The notes beneath the pieces are model-generated. The model made no database searches. It was not told the DNA's origin and worked only from the letters and a program-made list of their open reading frames with translations. Of a stretch of 64,000 nucleotides of DNA, positions 22,437 through 30,242 are shown one piece after another. Position 1 is the stretch's first letter, and every line of letters starts with the position of its first letter. The position numbers and the translations under genes are program-made. The DNA is from Bog-473 sp963730395 (lineage in GTDB: Bacteria; Actinomycetota; Acidimicrobiia; Acidimicrobiales; RAAP-2): contig CAVSSK010000030.1 of NCBI GenBank assembly GCA_963730395.1, positions 124,001-188,000 of the forward strand, written 5' to 3'.

Positions 22437-22948
22437 CAGGACGAGGGGGCGGTTGTCCCGGCCCGGGCCGGTGACGGGGACCGGCCGCTGGCTGCCGGTG
22501 CGTTTGCGATCGCCACGTTGTTGTCGGCCTCAGGCAGCGTCGTGCGGGACCCGGGGCGGCGTGAAGATGGGGCGAGGGGCAGGCGACGACGGCGGATGGG
22601 GGGTAGATCGCGCCGGCGCCGCCTGAGGACGCGGGGAGGCGAATACCCGCGCCACGGTGACCATGGTCCCGATGAGCCCGGCACGGTGTGGGCGCGCCGG
22701 TCGGAACCTGATGACCTCGGCCAGGGCTTCCTGGCCGTGATGGCGTCCGGCGACGGGAGCGGAACGGGGGTCCCGGCCGGGATGATCCAACTGCTGATCA
22801 ACGGTCGCCATCGGGCTTCACGCTAGGGAGCCGAGGTGAACGTGCCGTGAAACGGGTGCAACCAACAAGTGGACTCAAGATGAACTCTTCACTGCTGCGT
22901 CCCTGCCCAGGGCGTTACGCTCCCTGGCACACGAGTGGGAGGTGCCCG
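22437..22948. other. about 510 nt without a confident gene
   Basis: On the minus strand, in the same frame as the response regulator, an open frame (22530-22811) contains MVTVARVFASPRPQ and ends at TGA 22530. Its third-position GC is moderately high, but it resembles nothing I know. It could be a small Pro-rich protein, the displaced 5' end of the regulator, or chance. Nothing else is seen. Confidence 0.3.
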
Positions 22949-23449
22949 ATGAGCGAGGCCATGGGCCACGGCGTGAACCAGCGCAAGGCCATTGAGATGA
23001 CGGCCGACGAGGTCGAAGCGTTCCTGGCCGAACGACGCGCCATGACGATGTGCTCGTTGTCCCGCGACGGGTCGATCCACGCCATCGCCATGTGGTACGG
23101 GTTCCTCGACGGGTGCGTCACGGTGGAGACCAAGGCCAAGTCGCAGAAGGTGCAGAACCTGCGCCGCGATCCGCGGTGCACGCTGCTGTTCGAGGACGGT
23201 GACTACTACGAGGAGCTGCGGGGAGTGGAGCTGGTCGGCCGGGCGGAGATCGTCGACGACCCCGACCGGCTCTGGACGCTCGGGATCAGCGTGTTCGAGC
23301 GCTACTACGGCGCCTATTCCGACGACCTCAAGCCGTTCCTCGAGACCATGCTGCACAAGCGGGTGGCCATCAAGCTCCATCCCGAGCGGACTGTGAGCTG
23401 GGACCACCGCAAGCTCGGCCTCCCCGCCACGCGCCCGGCCCCGGGGTGA
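22949..23449 (+). CDS. PPOX-class flavin/F420-dependent protein
   Basis: This 166-residue split-barrel protein has MTADEVEAFLAERRAMTMCSLSRDGSIHAIAMWYGF, VTVETKAKSQKVQNLRRDPRCTLLFEDG, and ELRGVELVGRAEIVDD, the three conserved blocks of PPOX-fold proteins. It shares little with the paralogue at 7920 outside these blocks. A GGGAGGTG Shine-Dalgarno sets ATG 22949. The DUF2505 gene starts inside its stop (GTGA at 23446-23449), so the two are coupled. Confidence 0.82.
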   Translation: MSEAMGHGVNQRKAIEMTADEVEAFLAERRAMTMCSLSRDGSIHAIAMWYGFLDGCVTVETKAKSQKVQNLRRDPRCTLLFEDGDYYEELRGVELVGRAEIVDDPDRLWTLGISVFERYYGAYSDDLKPFLETMLHKRVAIKLHPERTVSWDHRKLGLPATRPAPG

Positions 23450-23931
23450 AGATCGCGATCCGCCAGGTGGTCGGGGTGCCGCCGGCGCAGGCGATCGCCG
23501 CCTACGGCTCGCCCGACTTCTACACTGACCGGCCGGCGACGGACGACATCGCCGTCCTCGAGGTGGTGCGACACGACGACAGTGGCGACCACACCCTCAT
23601 AGAGGTGCGGTTCGCGTTCACCGGCTCGGTGTCGTCGGCGGCGCGCCGGGTGATCGACCCCTCGAAGATGTCGTGGATCACGAGGACCGAGGTGCGTCCC
23701 TCCGAGGGGCGCACCCACTGGACGGTCTTGCCCGACCACTACCCCGATCGCTTGAGCGCCAGCGGGAGCTATCGGTTCGAGCCGGGTGGCGAGGGCACGG
23801 TGGTGACCGTCGACGGCGACCTCAAGGTGCACGTGCCGATCGTCGGCCGCTCCGTCGAGCGGGTCATCGTGTCGGGCCTGGCCCGCTACATAGAGGACGA
23901 GGTGGCGAGCATCTCGGACCGGGCGCCCTGA
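23446..23931 (+). CDS. DUF2505 family protein (START/SRPBCC-like)
   Basis: The 161-residue protein matches the actinobacterial DUF2505 pattern: AIRQVVGVPPAQAIAAYGSPDFY at the N-terminus, VRFAFTGSVSSAARRVIDPSKMSWITRTEV in the middle, and a C-terminal helix VGRSVERVIVSGLARYIEDE that caps a hydrophobic cavity in SRPBCC folds. A lipid- or polyketide-like ligand is possible. Its GTG start overlaps the PPOX stop. It is convergent with the WS/DGAT gene, 3 nt away. Confidence 0.8.
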   Translation: MKIAIRQVVGVPPAQAIAAYGSPDFYTDRPATDDIAVLEVVRHDDSGDHTLIEVRFAFTGSVSSAARRVIDPSKMSWITRTEVRPSEGRTHWTVLPDHYPDRLSASGSYRFEPGGEGTVVTVDGDLKVHVPIVGRSVERVIVSGLARYIEDEVASISDRAP

Positions 23932-23934
23932 GGC

Positions 23935-25344
23935 TCAGGAGGCCGGCTGCTCACACGCCTTGAGCAGCTGCGTCATCCCGTCCTCGATGCCGCCGGACAG
24001 GACGTCGATGTCCTCGGTGGTGTCGTAGTCGCCGGTGATCCCGAAATTGACCTCGCCGTCATAGGAGAAGATCGCGATCCCGAGGCGGATCTGCCCGGCG
24101 AGCGGGACGTAGGGGAAGGCGCGGATCATGCGCCGCCCGGCGGCGAAGAGCGGGAACTGGGGCCCCGGGACGTTGGTCGTGACCGTGTTGACGTTGCGCT
24201 GGCCCGCTCTTGTGGCCAGGCGCATCCCGAGCGCCAGCAGCATCGGCGGGGCGAAGCCCGACATGGAGGTCAGCGCCTCCCCGGCCACCGCCTGTTTGGA
24301 GTCCTTGAGGCCCTTCATCTGATCGGTGATGGTGTGGAGGCGTAGCACGGGGTCCTCGATGTCCACCGGGAGCTCGGCGAACATGGCCGAGACCTTGTTC
24401 TCGAACGTCCCGTCCCCGACCGCCTTTCCCGAGGCGTCGCGCGGTCGCACCGAGACCGGCACCAGGGTGCGTACCACGCGCTCGACGTCCTCGTCGCGTG
24501 AGAGCAGGAGCTCGCGGAACCCGTTGGTGATGCACGCGAGCACGACGTCGTTGAAGGTCCCCCCGAGCGCCTTGCGCACCCGCTTGATGTCGTCGACCGA
24601 CGACGTCGCCCAGGCGTAACGACGGTGGGGGCCGAGTGGGCCGTTGAGGCTCGACAGCGGCATCGGGCGGACCAACCCACCCAGGGCGAAGAGGCCACCC
24701 GCCACGTCCATGGCGTAGCCGACCACCCGGCGGACGACGCGGGTCTGCGCCCGCGCCGCACGGAGTTGCTCGTAGGGCGACCGCACGATGTTCTCCAGCG
24801 CGTCCACCACGAGCTCGATGCCCGAGGGCATCGGTTGAGGGACCCAGTCGGTGTGCTCGGGGCGCGGCGCGTCGGGACTGAGGTCCATGATCACGGCAAG
24901 CAGGTCCGTACCCGAGATTCCGTCGACCAGCGCGTGGTGGGTCTTGGCCAGCATGGCCCACCGACCGTCTTCGAGGCCCTCGACCACCCAGATCTCCCAG
25001 AGCGGCTTCGAGCGGTCGAGCTGCTGTGCCATGACGCGGCCTACGAGCTTGCGCAACTCGCTCTCGCCCCCCGGCGAGGGGAGCGCGGTGTGGCGGAGGT
25101 GGTACTCGATGTTGAAGTGCGGGTCGTCCACCCACACCGGGCGTCCGAGCTCGAAGGGGACGAACCTCACCTTCTGGCGGTAGCGCGGGACGAGGTCGAG
25201 CTTGGCGTCCACCATCGCCGCGATGTCGACGAAGGGTGGCGGGGGGCCTTCGAAGATGGCGACCGATGCGATGTGCATGTGGGACACGTGGTCCTCGATG
25301 TGGAGGAACGACGCGTCCAGGGGGCTCAAGCGGTCAGGGCTCAT
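23935..25344 (-). CDS. wax ester synthase/acyl-CoA:diacylglycerol acyltransferase (WS/DGAT), second copy
   Basis: The 469-residue protein begins MSPDRLSPLDASFLHIEDHVSHMHI, the canonical WS/DGAT N-terminus. The catalytic HHxxxDG is HHALVDG (residues 136-142), preceded by PLWEIWVVEGLEDGRWAML. The C-terminal half has FNDVVLACITNGFRELL and VTTNVPGPQFPLFAAG. It is a more typical family member than the copy at 10396. AAGGGAGGG precedes ATG 25344. It lies 63 nt downstream of a patatin-like gene on the same strand, so storage-lipid synthesis is again paired with a lipase. Confidence 0.94.
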   Translation of the reverse strand: MSPDRLSPLDASFLHIEDHVSHMHIASVAIFEGPPPPFVDIAAMVDAKLDLVPRYRQKVRFVPFELGRPVWVDDPHFNIEYHLRHTALPSPGGESELRKLVGRVMAQQLDRSKPLWEIWVVEGLEDGRWAMLAKTHHALVDGISGTDLLAVIMDLSPDAPRPEHTDWVPQPMPSGIELVVDALENIVRSPYEQLRAARAQTRVVRRVVGYAMDVAGGLFALGGLVRPMPLSSLNGPLGPHRRYAWATSSVDDIKRVRKALGGTFNDVVLACITNGFRELLLSRDEDVERVVRTLVPVSVRPRDASGKAVGDGTFENKVSAMFAELPVDIEDPVLRLHTITDQMKGLKDSKQAVAGEALTSMSGFAPPMLLALGMRLATRAGQRNVNTVTTNVPGPQFPLFAAGRRMIRAFPYVPLAGQIRLGIAIFSYDGEVNFGITGDYDTTEDIDVLSGGIEDGMTQLLKACEQPAS

Positions 25345-25407
25345 CGACCCTCCCTTCGGTGGCGCTTCCGGCCGCAGGCTACTACCGGGCGGCCGCGGGA
25401 TTCCGGG

Positions 25408-26433
25408 TCAGCCGGCGCTGGCGCTGGTGATGCGCTCGCCGAGGGACGCCAGCACGGGCGTGCTGCAGATCGTCCGCTGGGTCTCCTCGTAGGCGGCCTC
25501 GATGACCCGCGGGCTCCGGTCCTCGGCCATGGCCCGCAGCCCCATGGCCCGGCGTGAATCGGCCCCCGGCTCCAGGCGGACCACGACCGTTCCCGACTCC
25601 TCGAGACGGGCGATCTCGCGCTCCATGCGGCGGTGCACGGTCCGGCGCAGCAGCCCGTCGGCGCCGTTGGCGTTGCCCTGGGCCGCCGACATGGACGAGA
25701 CGATCACGACCAGGTCGAGGCCCTCGGACCGCAGCACGTCGGCGTTGGTGACCGAGTGCACGCCGCCGTCGAGATACTCGGTACCCCCGATGGTCACCGG
25801 CCGGAAGTAGCCGGGGATGGCGCAGGACGCCAGCACGGCAGGAGCGAGTCGCGTCGGGGGCGCCCCTGGCCGCCCGAAGACGACCCGGGCGCCGTCGGAA
25901 CGACGGACGGCGCAGATCCGCAGCCCGTCGGGCCAGCGGTCGCCGATGTGCTCGTCGAGGCCGCGGGCGCGCTCGGTGATGTCGACCTGGCCCCGTGGCA
26001 TCAGCGTCACTGCCGCCACGTCGGGTCGGAAGGCCAGGGGCCGCCGGGCGGCCCGGGTGAGCAGGGCGGGAGAGGGCAAGGTCCACGGGCGCAGCAGGGA
26101 CCGCACGGACGGAGTCGGCAGAGGCCCGGCTTCGCCGGGGAGGATGCGTTGGAGGATGGCCCCGCCGCGCCGCGACGTGGGCACACCGTAGAGCGACGCC
26201 GCCAGATCGGTGGCCGGCACCCCGACGCTGAGTGCGGCGCCGGTGACGGAGCCGGCCGACGTGCCGACGACGACAGCGGCTTGACGGGCGTCCCAGCCCG
26301 CCTCGCGCTCGAGGGCAGCGAGGACACCAGCCTGATAGGCCTGGCCCACGACGCCACCAGCCCCGAGCACCAGGCCGATGGACGGCTTCGTCCGGCTGCC
26401 GAACCCCCCACGGATCACCTTCATCACCCCCAT
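25408..26433 (-). CDS. patatin-like phospholipase (RssA-type)
   Basis: This has an intact patatin core: GLVLGAGGVVGQAYQAGVL (oxyanion segment), the nucleophile elbow VVVGTSAGSVTGAAL (Ser about 59 from ATG 26433), and EYLDGGVHSVTNAD with the catalytic Asp. These enzymes hydrolyse acyl esters of phospholipids or acylglycerols. It precedes a WS/DGAT gene on the same strand. The start may be ATG 26433 or ATG 26424; both give the full domain. In contrast to the patatin at 11787, all catalytic glycines are present. Confidence 0.9.
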   Translation of the reverse strand: MGVMKVIRGGFGSRTKPSIGLVLGAGGVVGQAYQAGVLAALEREAGWDARQAAVVVGTSAGSVTGAALSVGVPATDLAASLYGVPTSRRGGAILQRILPGEAGPLPTPSVRSLLRPWTLPSPALLTRAARRPLAFRPDVAAVTLMPRGQVDITERARGLDEHIGDRWPDGLRICAVRRSDGARVVFGRPGAPPTRLAPAVLASCAIPGYFRPVTIGGTEYLDGGVHSVTNADVLRSEGLDLVVIVSSMSAAQGNANGADGLLRRTVHRRMEREIARLEESGTVVVRLEPGADSRRAMGLRAMAEDRSPRVIEAAYEETQRTICSTPVLASLGERITSASAG

Positions 26434-26582
26434 TTCTTACCCCGCCCGAGAAACCGGTTCACCCGTATTCAACCTACTGGCCCGTTCGGGCTGGTCAAAG
26501 GTCCTCGACACCGGGGGTGCACGGCCGGAGGGGAGCCGCTGCTCCCTAAGGTGTGCCCGATCGGAGCGGCCCGGGGAGGCGC

Positions 26583-27692
26583 ATGACCGAGACCCTCAGG
26601 CTCGTCGCCACCGTGGGCGGCGTGGTCCTCATCGTGGGCATGCTGAGCGACGCGGTGGCCACGCTGATCGTCACCCAGGGCAGCAGCAGCCTGTGGCGGC
26701 CCACCCGGCTCTTCTACGCCGCCACCTGGCGTGGCGCCCGGGCGCTGGCGGCGCGGCTGACGGATCGCTCCGGCGAGTACGTGCTCAACGTCTACCCGGC
26801 GCTCTCCCTCCTCGGCCTCCTCGTCATCTGGCTGGCCGGCCTCATGATCGGCTGGTCGCTGGTGTACTGGGGTCTCGACCAGCGCATCGGCGGGACGAGG
26901 GACTGGGGGACGCTCGTCTACTACGCGGGCACCTCACTGGTGACCCCTGTGTTCGGGTCGGCGCACGGCGCGCTCATCCGGATGCTCACGCTGCTCGAGA
27001 CGCTGACCGGGGTGGTGACGATCGCGCTGATGATCTCGTACCTCCCGGCCCTCTACGGCGCGTACAGCCGCCGGGAGGCGCGCCTGTTGACCCTCGACGA
27101 CCCCCTGGGCGAGCGGATCACCCCGGCGCGCGTCATCGCGCTCAACGCGCCCGGCGGCGACGCGGAGATGCTGTACCGGGCCCTGGGCGAATGGCAGATG
27201 TGGACGGCCGACCTCCTCGAGAGCCACGTGTCGTATCCCATGTTGGCGCTCTTCCGGTCCCAACATCCCGGCCAGTCGTGGGTCACGGCGCTCGGCGTGG
27301 TGACCGACGCCGCCACGTTGACCGCCGCCTGCGTGGAGGGAGCCCAGAGCCGCGAGCCGTACTTCCTGTACCGGCGGGGGCGCCGGGCCATCGTGGACAT
27401 CTCGAGCCGACTCCACGTCCCCGAATCCGCAACGCCCCAGACGTGGCTCGTCGAAGAGAATTTCGAGGTGGCCTGGCGCGCGCTCGTCGAGGTCGGGCTC
27501 CCACTGCGGGACAAGGCTGAGGCCTGGGCGGACCTGCAGGCACTGCGCTCGGCCTACGGCGACCAGCTCGAGCGCCTGATCGACTTCCTGGTCGCGCCGC
27601 GCGGGTTCTGGGGCCATTCCGCGGAAGAGAGGGTGGAGGACGAGGTGGCACTGGCGGCCAGCGAGGCCAGGCGGAAAGCCAGGGGCCGGTAG
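26583..27692 (+). CDS. membrane protein with ion-channel-like pore segment
   Basis: The 369-residue protein has a TM near residues 5-30, then TM 73-96, a P-loop-like segment WGTLVYYAGTSLVTPVFG (109-126), and TM 130-155. A cytoplasmic domain of about 200 residues with EWQMWTADLLESHVSYPM follows. The TM-pore-TM layout and length resemble two-TM potassium-channel-family proteins, but the filter lacks the TVGYG signature, so ion selectivity is unknown. A GGGGAGG Shine-Dalgarno precedes ATG 26583. It is divergent from the patatin gene. Confidence 0.65.
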   Translation: MTETLRLVATVGGVVLIVGMLSDAVATLIVTQGSSSLWRPTRLFYAATWRGARALAARLTDRSGEYVLNVYPALSLLGLLVIWLAGLMIGWSLVYWGLDQRIGGTRDWGTLVYYAGTSLVTPVFGSAHGALIRMLTLLETLTGVVTIALMISYLPALYGAYSRREARLLTLDDPLGERITPARVIALNAPGGDAEMLYRALGEWQMWTADLLESHVSYPMLALFRSQHPGQSWVTALGVVTDAATLTAACVEGAQSREPYFLYRRGRRAIVDISSRLHVPESATPQTWLVEENFEVAWRALVEVGLPLRDKAEAWADLQALRSAYGDQLERLIDFLVAPRGFWGHSAEERVEDEVALAASEARRKARGR

Positions 27693-27737
27693 GGCTGCAT
27701 CGACGGCGCACACCCACCGTTACGCTCCGGGGCTGAC

Positions 27738-28421
27738 ATGGGTTCGACCCGCATCGACCTGCACCGGATTGCCGCACACGTGCTCGGGCGGCGGCGTTTC
27801 GCGGTCAGCGGCCACTTCGGGCTGCGGGCAAGTCCCCGCGGCATTGCCACACCGGCCTTCGGGCCCGAACCCGAGGTCCTGCGTGTCGCCGGACCGATCC
27901 TCGTCCGCGAGGTGGGCGCCCATTGCCGGGCGATGCCGATGGACGGCGCCAGCCTGGCGGAGTTGGCGACATTCGGCGGCGTGGATCTGGCCGACGCCTT
28001 CTCGGCCGGCCCCGACACACCGGAGGTGGGCCCCGCCGACAAGCCGCTGCGAGTGTCGGTCGGGGAACTCGACGCGCTGTACGCCTGGTTCGACCTCGGG
28101 TGGCGGGTGCTCGACGCCGTCACCTCGGACACGCCACTCATGTCCAGCCGCTCCTCGATCCAACTGTGGCCCGAGCACTTCGATGCCGGGTGCACCGTCG
28201 ACCTGGGGTCGGGCACCGGCGTGAACCTGGGCTTCTCGCCCGGCGACTCCTTCTCGGAGGAGCCGTACGGCTACGTGGGGCCGTGGGGACCCGAACGGCC
28301 CGGCGACCCGACGTACTGGAACGCGCCCTTCGGCGCCGTCGTGCCGCGGTCACGAGCCGGCGGGTTCGCGGAGTGCGTGTCCTTCATCCGCTCGGGACTC
28401 CTCATGCTCACGAAGGGATAG
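27738..28421 (+). CDS. conserved hypothetical protein, 227 residues
   Basis: I do not recognise a named domain. Features visible: an N-terminal RIDLHRIAAHVLGRRRFAV, GLRASPRGIATPAFGPE, and a C-terminal VNLGFSPGDSFSEEPYGYVGPW followed by YWNAPFGAVV. High third-position GC supports coding. ATG 27738 has TACGCT 11 nt upstream. The COQ4-like gene starts 5 nt after its stop, using a Shine-Dalgarno located in the last codons of this gene, so the two form an operon. Confidence 0.6.
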   Translation: MGSTRIDLHRIAAHVLGRRRFAVSGHFGLRASPRGIATPAFGPEPEVLRVAGPILVREVGAHCRAMPMDGASLAELATFGGVDLADAFSAGPDTPEVGPADKPLRVSVGELDALYAWFDLGWRVLDAVTSDTPLMSSRSSIQLWPEHFDAGCTVDLGSGTGVNLGFSPGDSFSEEPYGYVGPWGPERPGDPTYWNAPFGAVVPRSRAGGFAECVSFIRSGLLMLTKG

Positions 28422-28426
28422 CGGCC

Positions 28427-29581
28427 TTGCCGGTCCCGCTCCCGTCCGCCGAGAACGTCGACCGCGAGAAGCCCGATGCCGCGGAGACGCAGGTCATGGC
28501 CGACGGTGTCGCGTCGGCCGTCGCCGGGCGCCAAGGGCTGTTGCCGGTGCAGCGCTCCCTCATCGAGGCGCTCTTCCCGGCCATGACCGGCCATCACGTG
28601 ACGCTGGAGAGCCGGCCCGCCATGACCGCAACCGGGTTCGCCGAGGCAATGGCACGCCGTGAGCTCCCGTTCCGCTCCCGCATGGTGCAGGTGATGCTCC
28701 TCGGCGCCCTCCTCCGGCATCCGCTACCCGACGACGTGGCCGACAGCGTGGCCGAGTTCGCACGTGAGCTGGGGGTGGAGGACGGGATGGTCGACGTCGC
28801 GCGCGAGTTCGCCGCGGGGTCGCTCGGCTTGGCAGCCGTCGACTTCCGCCGGAACGGGTACGAGGGGACCTGGAACGACGAAGCGTCGACGGCCGCCCTG
28901 CACTCGACGCGGGTGCTGCACGAGGCCTGGGAGGTCTCCGCCGCCGACCCGGGACTGGCGGCGCGGTGGGCCTCCCTCGAGGACCTTCCGTGCGATGCCA
29001 TCGGCCGCAAGGTCTGGGAGATGTACCAGGCCCGCGGGTTCAGGTTCCCGGGCACCCCGGGCTCCGCGCCACCGCTCCTGGCCCAGCACGACTGGGTGCA
29101 CGTGCTGGGCGACTACGGCACCACCGTGGAGTCCGAGGTCGAGGTGTTCGGGCTGATCGCCCGGGCCAACGACGACATGCACGCCTTCTCGCTCCTCGCC
29201 ATGGTGATCTCCCTCTTCGAGACCGGCTACCTCGCCACGGGCGCCGGCCTGTTCGAGGCCTCGCCGGGACACTTCTCCTCGAGCCCCGACATGGCGGTCC
29301 GTCTGTCCGATGCCATGCGGCGTGGCGCACTCTGCCGCGACTGCGAGACCGGTGACGACAGCATCGACTTTCTGCGGTTGGACTGGTTCGCCGTGGCCCA
29401 TCAGTCGTGCGAGGACGTGCGGGCGCGCTTCAACCTCGTGCCCAAGGCCGAGGCGGCGGTCGCGGCGGGCTCGGTCGGGCCCTGGGAACCGGGTGGGATC
29501 AGCCCGTTCCAGATGAAGGCGGGTCACGAGCTGGCGGCGGAGCGCGGGGTGCCCTACGACGCCCACGGCGCCGCGGTCTGA
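28427..29581 (+). CDS. COQ4-like protein
   Basis: The 384-residue protein has the COQ4 metal-binding signature HDxxH-x11-E: His221-Asp222-Trp-Val-His225 and Glu237. It sits after LEDLPCDAIGRKVWEMYQARGF, which parallels the conserved COQ4 segment upstream of the motif. The terminal LRLDWFAVAHQSCEDVRARFNL resembles the COQ4 C-terminus. COQ4 acts in ubiquinone head-group maturation. Actinobacteria normally make menaquinone, so the role here is unclear. The TTG start 28427 is supported by GAAGGGA 8 nt upstream; the first ATG (28496) would also keep the core. The first 100 residues are extra relative to COQ4. Confidence 0.75.
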   Translation: MPVPLPSAENVDREKPDAAETQVMADGVASAVAGRQGLLPVQRSLIEALFPAMTGHHVTLESRPAMTATGFAEAMARRELPFRSRMVQVMLLGALLRHPLPDDVADSVAEFARELGVEDGMVDVAREFAAGSLGLAAVDFRRNGYEGTWNDEASTAALHSTRVLHEAWEVSAADPGLAARWASLEDLPCDAIGRKVWEMYQARGFRFPGTPGSAPPLLAQHDWVHVLGDYGTTVESEVEVFGLIARANDDMHAFSLLAMVISLFETGYLATGAGLFEASPGHFSSSPDMAVRLSDAMRRGALCRDCETGDDSIDFLRLDWFAVAHQSCEDVRARFNLVPKAEAAVAAGSVGPWEPGGISPFQMKAGHELAAERGVPYDAHGAAV

Positions 29582-29582
29582 T

Positions 29583-30242
29583 TCAGGAGTCCAAGAAGCG
29601 CAGGACCGCCAGCACCCGGCGGTGGTCCTTCTCCGAGACGGGGAGATCGAGCTTGGCGAAGATGTTGGCGACGTGCTTCTCGACCGCACCCTCGCTGATC
29701 ACCAGCGCATGGGCGATGGCGGCGTTGGACCGTCCCTCCGCCATGAGGGAGAGGACCTCTCGCTCGCGGGCCGTGAGGACGGACAGCGAGTCCGTGCGCC
29801 GGGTCGCGCCGAGCAGCTGCGTCACCACTTCTGGATCCAAGGCCGTCCCTCCTATCGCGACGCGCTCGAGCGCCTCGACGAAGTCGCTGACGTCGGCCAC
29901 ACGGTCCTTCAGCAGATACCCGATGCCGGCGGCGTCGTCGGCCAGCAGGTCGGCCGCGTAGCGCGTCTCGATGTACTGGGAGAAGAGCAGGATGCCGAGC
30001 CCCTCGTACCGGGCCCGGAGCTCGAGCGCGAGGCGAAGGCCCTCGTCGGTGAAGGTGGGTGGCATCCGAATGTCGATGACCGCGACGTCGGGCGGGTTCT
30101 GCGCGACGGAGCTGCGCAGCGCCCCGGGGTCCCCGACGGCACCCGTGATGGCGAAGCCGCGGTCGACCAGCAGTTGGACCAGCCCGTCGCGCAGGATGGC
30201 CGAGTCCTCGGCGATGGCCACGCGCAGCGCACCGACCATCAT
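29583..30242 (-). CDS. NarL/LuxR-type response regulator
   Basis: The receiver has AEDSAILRDGLVQLL, phospho-acceptor DVAVIDIRMPP (Asp57) and a YLLKDRVAD switch region. The C-terminal LuxR helix-turn-helix is LTAREREVLSLMAEGRSNAAIAHAL followed by SEGAVEKHVANIFAKL. The start ATG overlaps the histidine kinase stop (ATGATG at 30237-30242), so it is coupled to its cognate kinase. It is the last gene of a four-gene ABC transporter/two-component operon, which it probably regulates. Confidence 0.94.
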   Translation of the reverse strand: MMVGALRVAIAEDSAILRDGLVQLLVDRGFAITGAVGDPGALRSSVAQNPPDVAVIDIRMPPTFTDEGLRLALELRARYEGLGILLFSQYIETRYAADLLADDAAGIGYLLKDRVADVSDFVEALERVAIGGTALDPEVVTQLLGATRRTDSLSVLTAREREVLSLMAEGRSNAAIAHALVISEGAVEKHVANIFAKLDLPVSEKDHRRVLAVLRFLDS

